Shown here one piece after another: positions 6,898 through 13,435 of a DNA stretch of 17,548 bases. The stretch's first letter is position 1. Each line of letters starts with the position of its first letter. The position numbers and the translations under genes are program-made. The notes under the pieces are model-generated. The model did not search any database. It had not been told where the DNA came from and saw nothing but the letters and a program-made list of their open reading frames with translations. The stretch is from Micavibrio sp. UBA2020. GTDB lineage: Bacteria; Pseudomonadota; Alphaproteobacteria; Micavibrionales; UBA2020. The DNA lies in assembly GCA_002334985.1 (NCBI GenBank), contig DDBY01000040.1:981-18528 (forward strand), read 5' to 3'.

Positions 6898-7824
6898 TCA
6901 GGATATTTTTTGCGGCGCAGGTACGCTTTCGATTTGCGCCTCGATGTCTTCGAGGGTCGGGGTTTGCGTTTGCGCACCCATGGCAAGGCAGGCAAGGCTG
7001 GCGCCGATGCTGGCGCGGTGCAGCGCTTCCAGCCAGTTCATGTTTTTTTGCAAACAGGCGGCGAAGATGCCGCAAAACGTATCGCCTGCGCCCGTGGTAT
7101 CCACCGGGTCAACGCGCAGGGCATCAACGGCATAAACACTGCCTTCGCGCGCGGCGACGGAGCCTTTGGCTTCCAGCGTGATGATGCAGGTCAGGTTGCC
7201 CTTTTTGGAAATGAAGGCGGCGATTTTCTGCGCATCGGTTTCTGTGCTGCCAAAGCCCTGCACCATTTGCAGCGCTTCAATTTCATTCACGATAACATAG
7301 TCGATGTGCGCGAGCGCTTCTTCGGCCAGATGCGCGGCGGGTGATGCGTTCAGCACAGTTGTCGCGCCGAGTTTCTGCGCGCGCGCCAGCACGCTCAAGG
7401 TTTCGGCGGGGGTGACTTCCATCTGTGCAAGGATGATGTTTTTCTCGCCCAGAACTTCGTCCGGCACCTGGTCTGCGGTCGCATCCAGATTGGCACCTGG
7501 GGCGACCATAACAATATTTGCGCCCTGCGCATCAACGGCGATGGTGGCGCAGCCCGTCGGGCGTTCCGAAATGCCGATACCCGCTGCCCAGATGCCGTGG
7601 TTTTTAAGGTTGTTGATGCTGCGGCGGCCGAAGGAATCGTCGCCGACCTTGCCGACGAAGGCGACTTTTGCGCCTGCGCGTGCAGCGGCGACGGCCTGGT
7701 TGGAGCCTTTGCCGCCCGCGCGGCTCAGGTAATCGGCGCTGCACAGCACCGTTTCGCCGGGCTGCGGAAAATGGCCGACGGGCATGACGATATCGACGTT
7801 GAGCGAGCCGAAAACAATAATCAT
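6898..7824 (-). CDS. rbsK: Ribokinase (PfkB family)
   Basis: Ribokinase phosphorylates D-ribose at O5 using ATP, feeding ribose into the pentose phosphate pool. The 308-residue length matches E. coli RbsK. Visible are GSLNVDIVM at the N-terminus, the PfkB signature GGKGSNQAVAAARAGAKVAFVGKVGDDSFG region, PTGCATI-V, VAPGAN, NASPA, VNEIEA, and the second signature DTTGAGD with catalytic Asp248. An upstream in-frame start at 7866 is rejected: the ATG at 7824 gives the family N-terminus and has AGGGG about 8 bases upstream. No ribose transporter, mutarotase (rbsD) or regulator is adjacent, so it may salvage internally released ribose. A different PfkB sugar substrate remains possible, although GGKGSNQA with PTGCA favours ribose. 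Confidence 0.9.
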   Translation of the reverse strand: MIIVFGSLNVDIVMPVGHFPQPGETVLCSADYLSRAGGKGSNQAVAAARAGAKVAFVGKVGDDSFGRRSINNLKNHGIWAAGIGISERPTGCATIAVDAQGANIVMVAPGANLDATADQVPDEVLGEKNIILAQMEVTPAETLSVLARAQKLGATTVLNASPAAHLAEEALAHIDYVIVNEIEALQMVQGFGSTETDAQKIAAFISKKGNLTCIITLEAKGSVAAREGSVYAVDALRVDPVDTTGAGDTFCGIFAACLQKNMNWLEALHRASIGASLACLAMGAQTQTPTLEDIEAQIESVPAPQKIS

Positions 7825-8081
7825 TCTCAATACCCCTTGCGAGCCTAAAAAACCTGAAAAGGCCACTTGGGTCAGCTTATGCCTAAGTGCCCGTGCGGTC
7901 TATATAAATTGCAGCGCCGATAAAGCGCGCGGGGGCGGCCAAATATAGTGCGATAGGTGGGCTTTATGAATGCAAACAAGTACTAAACAAGTCCCTTATG
8001 TAATTATATTGCATGGGCGCAAGGGGGCGTGTACACCTAGAAAAGCCTGAAAACCACGAAAAACAACAAGGCAGGGTCGCC
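7825..8081. promoter_or_regulatory. Divergent rbsK/hemA control region with repeats
   Basis: A 257-base AT-rich gap between divergent starts. It contains: (a) a near-identical 13-mer, AAAAACCTGAAAA at 7848-7860 and AAAAGCCTGAAAA at 8041-8053, one near each gene; (b) a direct repeat AAACAAGT at 7974-7981 and 7985-7992, offset by 11 bases (one helical turn); (c) a possible hairpin pairing 7864-7871 with 7882-7889, 8 bp with one G-U; (d) -10-like boxes TATATT (8005-8010) on the plus strand and TATATA near 7901 on either strand. No TTGAT-N4-ATCAA FNR box is visible. No consensus -35 matches these -10 boxes, which would fit activator-dependent promoters, but that is inference. Confidence 0.5.
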
Positions 8082-9350
8082 ATGACGCTCACCAAACTTC
8101 CGGACCTTAAAAACCGCCCGCGTACGACGGCGCTTGAATTTTATAACAGCTTTTTCCAGCACCGCCTCGACGACCTTCACAAGGAAGGTCGCTACCGCGT
8201 GTTTGCGGATCTGGAACGTCAGGTCGGCCGTTTTCCCAAAGCGGTTTTCCGTGATGATGCAGGGGCGGAGCGCGAGATTACCATCTGGTGCAGCAACGAT
8301 TATCTGGGCATGGGGCAACACCCCGATGTCATCGCCGCCATGTGCGACGCCGCCAAAACGGCGGGCGCGGGCGCGGGGGGCACGCGCAATATTTCCGGCA
8401 ATACGCATTATCATGTGATGCTTGAAAGCGAGCTTGCGGATTTGCACGGCAAGGAAGCGGGGCTTTTGTTCACCTCCGGCTATATCTCCAACGAAGCGGC
8501 GCTGTCGACGATTGCGAAGCTTTTGCCGGACTGCGTGATTTTTTCCGACGCGCTCAATCACGCGTCGATGATTCAGGGTATCCGCGGCGCGGGCTGCGAA
8601 AAATACATCTTTCGCCACAACGACCTTGCGCACCTTGAACAGCTTTTGCAATCGGTGGAGCGTTGCCGCCCGAAAATCATCGCCTTTGAATCCGTCTATT
8701 CGATGGACGGCGACATCGCCCCTATCGGCGCGATTTGTGATTTGGCCGAAAAATACGGCGCACTGACGTATCTGGACGAAGTGCATGCTGTCGGTATGTA
8801 CGGCGCGCGCGGTGCGGGCGTGGCGGAGCGTGACGGCGTCATGGACCGTGTGGATATTATCGAAGGGACGCTCGGCAAGGCCTTCGGCGTTATGGGCGGT
8901 TACATTGCCGCCAGCCGCGCGATTGTGGATTGCGTGCGCTCTTACGCTTCCAGCTTTATTTTCACGACGGCTCTGCCGCCCGCGCTTTTGGCGGGTGCGC
9001 TGGCCAGCGTGCGTCATCTGAAATCGTCCAAGGCCGAGCGCGCCCGGCATCAGGAACGCGCCGCGACCCTGAAAAGAATTCTGACCGAAGCCGGTCTGCC
9101 CGTGCTGCCGTCTGTCAGCCATATCGTGCCTGTCATGGTGGGCGATGCGCGCCTTTGCAAAAAAGCCAGCGACGAGCTGATGGCGCGTCATGACATCTAC
9201 GTCCAGCCTATCAACTATCCGACCGTGCCGCGCGGGACGGAGCGCCTGCGCCTGACGCCGACGCCGTTCCACAGCGACGAGGACATGTACGCGCTGCGCG
9301 ATGCGCTTTTGGAAGTATGGGCAGGTTTGTCCCTGCGCAAGGCAGCTTGA
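8082..9350 (+). CDS. hemA: 5-aminolevulinate synthase
   Basis: This PLP enzyme condenses glycine and succinyl-CoA to 5-aminolevulinate, the committed step of heme synthesis in Alphaproteobacteria. The 422-residue protein has [86 protein letters not shown] with the cofactor-binding aspartate, and GTLGKAFG with Lys266 forming the Schiff base. [10 protein letters not shown] and [16 protein letters not shown] distinguish ALAS from the related KBL and BioF enzymes. It is about 15 residues longer at the N-terminus than Rhodobacter ALAS. An in-frame ATG at 8013 would add 23 atypical residues. The ATG at 8082 (AGGG about 5 bases upstream) is preferred, but the exact start is not certain. Confidence 0.96.
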   Translation: MTLTKLPDLKNRPRTTALEFYNSFFQHRLDDLHKEGRYRVFADLERQVGRFPKAVFRDDAGAEREITIWCSNDYLGMGQHPDVIAAMCDAAKTAGAGAGGTRNISGNTHYHVMLESELADLHGKEAGLLFTSGYISNEAALSTIAKLLPDCVIFSDALNHASMIQGIRGAGCEKYIFRHNDLAHLEQLLQSVERCRPKIIAFESVYSMDGDIAPIGAICDLAEKYGALTYLDEVHAVGMYGARGAGVAERDGVMDRVDIIEGTLGKAFGVMGGYIAASRAIVDCVRSYASSFIFTTALPPALLAGALASVRHLKSSKAERARHQERAATLKRILTEAGLPVLPSVSHIVPVMVGDARLCKKASDELMARHDIYVQPINYPTVPRGTERLRLTPTPFHSDEDMYALRDALLEVWAGLSLRKAA

Positions 9351-9354
9351 AGCG

Positions 9355-9594
9355 ATGGCGGGCGAATGGCTAAGGCTGCTGTTCGCCCTTGTATTCTGCG
9401 GCAGTTTTGCCGCGTTTATGATGCGTACAATCTGGCTGGGATTTAAAACGGGCAAAATGCCCCATAGCGACAGCCGCGCTGTCGCTTGCCGGCGCAAACA
9501 ACCCCTGTTCTTCTGGTTTTTGTTCTTTTTGTTTGGCGGCTTTGCTGCCGCCGCGCTTTATACGCTTTATTTGGCCGTGCTGAACGTCTTGTAA
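9355..9594 (+). CDS. Small two-helix membrane protein, unknown function
   Basis: I do not recognise this 79-residue protein. It has two clear hydrophobic segments, about 7-28 and 51-76. The second is very rich in Phe/Leu (PLFFWFLFFLFGG). Between them is a 20-residue basic loop with two Arg and two Lys near CRRK, so both termini probably face the periplasm with the loop in the cytoplasm. The ATG follows the hemA stop by 4 bases, with AAGG about 12 bases upstream, so translation is probably coupled to hemA. It ends 3 bases from the stop of the converging gene at 9598. A longer in-frame reading from 9301 would lie inside hemA and is not supported. Confidence 0.6.
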   Translation: MAGEWLRLLFALVFCGSFAAFMMRTIWLGFKTGKMPHSDSRAVACRRKQPLFFWFLFFLFGGFAAAALYTLYLAVLNVL

Positions 9595-9597
9595 AGA

Positions 9598-10125
9598 TTA
9601 TTCGTTTTTAGGCCGCCTGCGCAGGGCGGGCAGGCTCAGAAGTGTGATGTCCTTTTCCGTCGTGGTCGCGGGCGGTTTGGGGAAAAGCTGTTCCCCGCGG
9701 TCATTCACCACAATATTGTTTTCACGGATACCGCGCATCTTGCCGCTGCGCGTGACCACGAAATGGCTGTGCAGTTTTAAATCCGTCTGCCAGAACGCCT
9801 CGCGCAGCTGCGATTGCGTCAGGCCGATAGCGACGATTTTGTTAGCGTTTTCGCCGCGCGCAGCGCGCGGTTTGCGGCGCAGGCGTTTGGCTTCAGCCGC
9901 ATCCACCACACGCACGCCAATCTGGTAAAAAGCGGAGCAGTTATGCTGGTCATCCTGCGCGTCATAGGGGTCGGCGCTTTTGCTCGGGCTGTCGAAAAAA
10001 TAAAATTCGACGGCGTTTGGCGGGATGTTCAGTTTTTTGACGTCGCGGTCTTTGACTTCATGCACAATCGCACTGCCCGCGGGGATTTTTTTGTGGGGCA
10101 CGATAAATTCGACGAAGGTGCGCAT
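9598..10125 (-). CDS. Hypothetical protein, second of a tandem paralogous pair
   Basis: Family not recognised. The 175-residue protein is soluble, with no signal peptide or membrane segment. It shares spaced blocks with the gene directly upstream (10148-10714): FIVPH at 7-11 against 13-17, RDVKKLNIP against RDLADLDIP, FYFFDSPSK (41-49) against FYFYDAPAK (48-56), HFVVTR (121-126) against IFIVTR (112-117), ENNIVV against ENHVVI, and FPKPP against HPKTP. The middle is divergent and carries a basic insert (KRLRRKPRAARG). The C-terminus ends in a short basic tail, ALRRRPKNE. The ATG at 10125 has GGAG 3 bases upstream and gives an N-terminus matching the paralogue. An ATG at 10167 would overlap the upstream gene by 20 bases. 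It is probably the last gene of the minus-strand cassette. Confidence 0.75.
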   Translation of the reverse strand: MRTFVEFIVPHKKIPAGSAIVHEVKDRDVKKLNIPPNAVEFYFFDSPSKSADPYDAQDDQHNCSAFYQIGVRVVDAAEAKRLRRKPRAARGENANKIVAIGLTQSQLREAFWQTDLKLHSHFVVTRSGKMRGIRENNIVVNDRGEQLFPKPPATTTEKDITLLSLPALRRRPKNE

Positions 10126-10147
10126 TTTCTCCACGGCGCAAAGCCCC

Positions 10148-10714
10148 CTAGCGCGGCGGCGGCGCATCGCCTTGTGGCGGGCGGCGGCGGCGGGGGTTCG
10201 GCATGCTGGGTATCAGCACGTCTTTTTGCAAAACGGGGTTGTAAAGCCCGGCCAGTTTTTCGGGCGCGATAGTACGGCCGTGCTGCGGCGTTTTGGGATG
10301 CACCTGCTGCGAGTTTGCGTTGATGACGACATGGTTTTCCGTCACCGGCTGGATGCTGTGGTTGCGTGTGACGATGAAAATATCATGCGCCTCGACGCGG
10401 CTGTCCCATTGCATGCGGCCTTCAAGGATTTTGTAATCGGCGCCGGCAAGCATGACTTTCACTTCATGCCGCGTCAGTGTTTCATGCGCCAGCAGGTATT
10501 CTTTGGATGTGTTTTTTTTATGCGCCAGACTTTCCTGCGGTGTCAGTTTTGCGGGCGCGTCATAAAAATAAAACGCGCAGGCTTCGCGCGGAATGTCGAG
10601 GTCGGCAAGGTCGCGGCTTTCCACGGCAAAGGGCACCGCAATTCCTTTTTGCGGTTCACTGCTGTGGGGCACGATAAAGGCCACATACGTCTGTAAGGTT
10701 TCCTTAAGGGGCAT
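10148..10714 (-). CDS. Hypothetical protein, first of a tandem paralogous pair
   Basis: Family not recognised. The 188-residue soluble protein has the same block order as its downstream neighbour: YVAFIVPH (10-17), RDLADLDIP (34-42), FYFYDAPAK (48-56), IFIVTR (112-117) and ENHVVI (126-131). The central segment is helical and charged. The last 25 residues are disordered and Pro/Arg-rich (NPRRRRPPQG). Alternating hydrophobic residues around the conserved blocks suggest a mainly beta fold, which is inference. A stop codon lies just upstream in frame, so the ATG at 10714 is the earliest start; its Shine-Dalgarno is weak. It lies 74 bases downstream of the HEXXH gene and 22 bases upstream of its paralogue, on the same strand. 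No terminator is seen between them. Confidence 0.75.
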   Translation of the reverse strand: MPLKETLQTYVAFIVPHSSEPQKGIAVPFAVESRDLADLDIPREACAFYFYDAPAKLTPQESLAHKKNTSKEYLLAHETLTRHEVKVMLAGADYKILEGRMQWDSRVEAHDIFIVTRNHSIQPVTENHVVINANSQQVHPKTPQHGRTIAPEKLAGLYNPVLQKDVLIPSMPNPRRRRPPQGDAPPPR

Positions 10715-10788
10715 GACATTTCATACCACAGGTGCGGGCGCACGAACAGGCCGCAAAAGCGACATAAAAACCCTGACTTTTCATCATC

Positions 10789-11538
10789 TTAAGGCCGTAA
10801 ATAGGCGGGGTTTTGATGAAAGGGCGCCAGCGTGCGCTCGTAGGCGGCTTTTTCGGCGGCAAAGCTGGGGTAATCGTCAAGGTTCAGAAAGGCGTAGGTC
10901 TGCGCGCCCGTTTTGATGTGCATGTGATAATCGGTGATGATGCTGGCTTGCTGCTCTACGTTATAGCTCTCAAGCGGCTTGTCGGGCTTCAGGCCGTATT
11001 CGTAATGCTGGTGATATTTTTCACCGGGCAGCAGGCGGCTGTAATTTTCAAAAGCCAGTTTCAGCGCACTTGGCATCATGCCGTTCTGTCCCTGCCAGAC
11101 ATGCGCCGCTTCGTGCATGAAAACATATTTGTGATAGTCGCTGGCGCACTGGCTATAGTCTTTTTTGCAGGTGTTATCGCGGATGATGATAACGTTTTTA
11201 TGCGTCACCCCCTCCGCCCCCTGCCAGTCCAGCCAGCGTGTGGCGGCGGCGGATTGATGCACGCGCACTTTGTTGTAATCGACTGAATCTTTGAACACTT
11301 CGCGCAGCATGGCGGTCTCGCCCGCTGTTAATGCGCGCCCCGGCAAGTTGGGCAGCAGCACTTGGTCGATACCCACCAGCGTTGCCGCGGTCAGCAAAAG
11401 TGTGCGGCAGGCTTTGACCCATATCGGCGCCTTGCGCGACACGGCCTTGGCAAGGCCGCTGCGCAGCTTGCCGAGGGCGTTCGGTTGCCGCGCGGCTGTT
11501 TCAGCGCCGGTTGATTCTTTGTGTTCATGTTTTGACAT
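10789..11538 (-). CDS. Probable membrane-anchored zinc metallopeptidase-like protein (HEXXH; resembles Vgr-related/DUF4157-type proteins)
   Basis: A 249-residue protein. Residues 1-38 are polar and basic. A hydrophobic segment at about 39-62 is a likely membrane anchor. The rest looks like the proteins annotated 'vgr related' in Alphaproteobacteria: GRALTAGETAMLREVF (67-82), VDYNKVRVH (86-94), then FMHEAAHVWQGQNG with HEAAH at 142-146, and YNVEQQASIITDYH with Glu195 as the candidate third zinc ligand. That spacing would fit a gluzincin-like site. C124 and C131 lie in a loop before the motif and could form a disulfide if this part is exported. In-frame alternatives are TTG 11574 and ATG 11559. 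ATG 11538 is chosen because it begins a plausible polar N-terminus, but Shine-Dalgarno support is weak for all. The substrate is unknown and protease activity is not proven. Confidence 0.72.
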   Translation of the reverse strand: MSKHEHKESTGAETAARQPNALGKLRSGLAKAVSRKAPIWVKACRTLLLTAATLVGIDQVLLPNLPGRALTAGETAMLREVFKDSVDYNKVRVHQSAAATRWLDWQGAEGVTHKNVIIIRDNTCKKDYSQCASDYHKYVFMHEAAHVWQGQNGMMPSALKLAFENYSRLLPGEKYHQHYEYGLKPDKPLESYNVEQQASIITDYHMHIKTGAQTYAFLNLDDYPSFAAEKAAYERTLAPFHQNPAYLRP

Positions 11539-11712
11539 AGTACGATAGCCTACGCCCATGACGCTTTGTGTCAAGTTATAATGCCATATTGTAATAATAT
11601 TACTTTACCAAAAAGAACATTTAGGGTACAAACGGCGGGAGAATGATTTTTAGCCGTCTTTGCTTCGGGCGGAACTGTTTTGAATAAAAAAAGATTTGGG
11701 ATAGGCAGGGAT
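11539..11712. promoter_or_regulatory. Divergent AT-rich control region, HEXXH gene / comM
   Basis: A 174-base gap. On the minus strand a perfect TTGACA (11569-11574) has only a poor -10 at the right distance (AGGCTA), and TATAAC (11575-11580) has a weak -35 (GTAATA, 17-base spacer). On the plus strand TATAAT occurs at 11577-11582 without a recognisable -35. GTAAT-AAT-ATTAC at 11591-11603 is a small dyad that could bind a regulator. Promoters are likely here but cannot be fixed from sequence alone. Confidence 0.4.
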
Positions 11713-13242
11713 ATGGTTCAGCGCGTCAAAACGGTCGCTTTTCAGGGCGTCGATGTTCTTGATATCGACGTCGAAGTGCAAATCACGCAAGGGCTGCCGG
11801 CTTTTGGCATCGTCGGGTTGCCCGACAAAGCCGTCGCGGAAAGCCGCGAGCGTGTGCGCGCCGCGCTGCACGCCATCGGTCTTGCGCTGCCGGCAAAACG
11901 GGTGACGGTCAACCTTGCCCCTGCCGATGTCGTCAAAGAGGGCAGCCATTTTGACCTGCCCATCGCGCTGGGCGTTCTTGCGGCCATGGGCGTTTTTCCG
12001 GGCGAAGAGCTGTCGCATTATAGCGCGCTGGGCGAGCTGTCACTGGACGGCAGTTTGCGCGCGGTATCCGGCGTTTTGCCCGCAGCGATTTCCGCATCTG
12101 CGCAGGGGCGGGGCATTATCTGCCCCAAGGACTGCGGCGGCGAAGCCGTCTGGGCGGGCGATTTGGACGTGCTGGCGCCGGACAATCTGGTCGCGCTGCT
12201 CAATCACATGAAAGGCACACAAGTGCTGACAAGGCCGGAGGCCACGATGGCGGAGACAAACCCCATCCGCCTCGACCTTGCCGATGTGAAGGGGCAGGAA
12301 AGTGCCAAGCGCGCGCTCGAAGTCGCGGCGGCGGGCGGGCATAATATGCTGATGGTCGGGCCCCCGGGCTCCGGCAAATCCATGCTGGCTGCAAGGCTGC
12401 CGGGTATTTTGCCGACGCTCAGCCCGCGCGAGGCGCTGGAGCTTTCGATGATACATTCGATTGCAGGCGCGCTCGAAGGCGGCAAGCTGGTGACCACGCG
12501 CCCATTTCGTGACCCGCATCATTCGGCATCGACACCGGCGATTATCGGTGGCGGGCTGCGCGCGAAGCCGGGCGAAATATCCCTTGCCCATCACGGCGTT
12601 CTGTTTCTGGACGAGCTGCCGGAATTCAACCGCCAGACGCTGGAGGCGCTGCGCCAGCCGCTTGAAACCCGCCGCGCCCTTGTCAGCCGCGCGAATTACC
12701 ATGTGACGTTCCCCGCGCATTTTCAGCTGATTGCCGCGATGAACCCGTGCCGCTGTGGTCATGCGGCCGATGCGGCGCTGGCCTGCGGCCGCGTGCCGAA
12801 ATGTATGGCGGATTATCAGGCCAAAATTTCGGGGCCTGTTTTCGACCGCATCGATATTCATATCGACGTGCCTGCCGTCAGCGCGGCCGATTTGGCTTTG
12901 CCGCCGCCGCGTGAATCTTCTGCCCATGTCGCGCTGCGCGTGGATGCGGCGCGGCGGCGCCAGCAAGACAGATTTGCCGCAGAAGGCGCCGCGCATCTGT
13001 TCACCAACGCCGAAGCCGACGGCGATGTGCTCACGCGGATTGCCCCCATGCAGGGGGCCGCGCAAAAGCTGCTCGGCGACGCTGCTGAAAAAATGAAACT
13101 TTCGGCGCGCGGCTGGCACCGCGTTTTGCGCGTATCGCGCACCATCGCCGATTTGGCAGGGCGGGACGTGATTGATGTGCCCGACGTGGCCGAGGCACTG
13201 TCTTACCGCCGCCTGCGCGGCCCCTTGGCGCTGGCCGCGTGA
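11713..13242 (+). CDS. comM: ComM/YifB family AAA+ ATPase (Mg-chelatase-like)
   Basis: ComM is a hexameric branch-migration helicase that extends heteroduplex DNA during natural transformation. Homologues (YifB) are also common in bacteria not known to be competent. The 509-residue protein has the ChlI-like N-terminal domain with VQITQGLPAFGIVGLPDKAVAESRERVR, then the AAA+ core: Walker A GPPGSGKS (216-223), Walker B LFLDE (297-301), and NPCRCG (344-349) followed by further cysteines typical of the family. SGPVFDRIDIHIDVP and the C-terminal LSARGWHRVLRVSRTIADL helices complete it. A TTG at 11680 would add 11 residues. The ATG at 11713 gives the consensus MVQRVKTVAFQG start, with AGG 7 bases upstream. 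No other competence gene is in the window, and no terminator is seen after it. Confidence 0.95.
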   Translation: MVQRVKTVAFQGVDVLDIDVEVQITQGLPAFGIVGLPDKAVAESRERVRAALHAIGLALPAKRVTVNLAPADVVKEGSHFDLPIALGVLAAMGVFPGEELSHYSALGELSLDGSLRAVSGVLPAAISASAQGRGIICPKDCGGEAVWAGDLDVLAPDNLVALLNHMKGTQVLTRPEATMAETNPIRLDLADVKGQESAKRALEVAAAGGHNMLMVGPPGSGKSMLAARLPGILPTLSPREALELSMIHSIAGALEGGKLVTTRPFRDPHHSASTPAIIGGGLRAKPGEISLAHHGVLFLDELPEFNRQTLEALRQPLETRRALVSRANYHVTFPAHFQLIAAMNPCRCGHAADAALACGRVPKCMADYQAKISGPVFDRIDIHIDVPAVSAADLALPPPRESSAHVALRVDAARRRQQDRFAAEGAAHLFTNAEADGDVLTRIAPMQGAAQKLLGDAAEKMKLSARGWHRVLRVSRTIADLAGRDVIDVPDVAEALSYRRLRGPLALAA

Positions 13243-13279
13243 CGGGACGGCAGATTCGGGGCGAGGAGCAAAAAATATT

Positions 13280-13296
13280 CTATTTAATTCAAATAG
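13280..13296. repeat. AT-rich inverted repeat upstream of the glycine-rich protein gene
   Basis: CTATTT (13280-13285) and AAATAG (13291-13296) form a 6-bp dyad with a 5-base centre, inside a strongly AT-rich stretch (about 13270-13370) that contrasts with the GC-rich genes on both sides. TATGAT at 13301-13306 and GATAAT at 13327-13332 are -10-like but have no good -35. Promoter or operator is the likely role. Confidence 0.4.
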
Positions 13297-13369
13297 ATAA
13301 TATGATTTTTCGCGGTTTCGATTGTCGATAATACGGCTTCTGTGTTAACATTATTTAATAGCGAAAATA

Positions 13370-13414
13370 CCAGTGTCTAAACACTGGCCATGCCGCGGCG
13401 TGCCAAACGCGCGG
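13370..13414 (+). promoter_or_regulatory. Two-hairpin 5' leader of the glycine-rich protein gene
   Basis: Hairpin 1 is CCAGTGT (13370-13376), loop CTAA, ACACTGG (13381-13387), a perfect 7-bp stem. Hairpin 2 pairs CCGC (13393-13396) plus GCGT (13398-13401) with ACGC (13407-13410) plus GCGG (13411-13414), 8 bp with one bulged G and a 5-base loop. The ribosome-binding site GAGGAGA (13424-13430) starts 9 bases later and is unpaired in this fold. There is no T-run, so neither is a terminator. A role in mRNA stability or translation control is inferred. Confidence 0.5.
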
Positions 13415-13435
13415 ATAACAAACGAGGAGAGCCCT

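Noticed and set aside
8037..9497. 486-codon open frame on the minus strand
   Set aside because: Antisense shadow of hemA. The translation is low-complexity Arg/His-rich with no recognisable motif.
11680..11712. TTG start adding 11 residues to ComM
   Set aside because: The family begins at M-V-x-R-V-x-T-V-A-F, which matches ATG 11713. The extra residues have no counterpart.
13345..13358. TTAA-N6-TTAA, reminiscent of a CtrA site
   Set aside because: The CtrA consensus needs a 7-base spacer (TTAA-N7-TTAA). Here it is 6, in a generally AT-rich stretch, so it is likely chance.
13373..13435. GTG start adding 21 residues to the glycine-rich protein
   Set aside because: It lies in a hairpin stem with no ribosome site, whereas ATG 13436 has a strong GAGGAGA at ideal distance.
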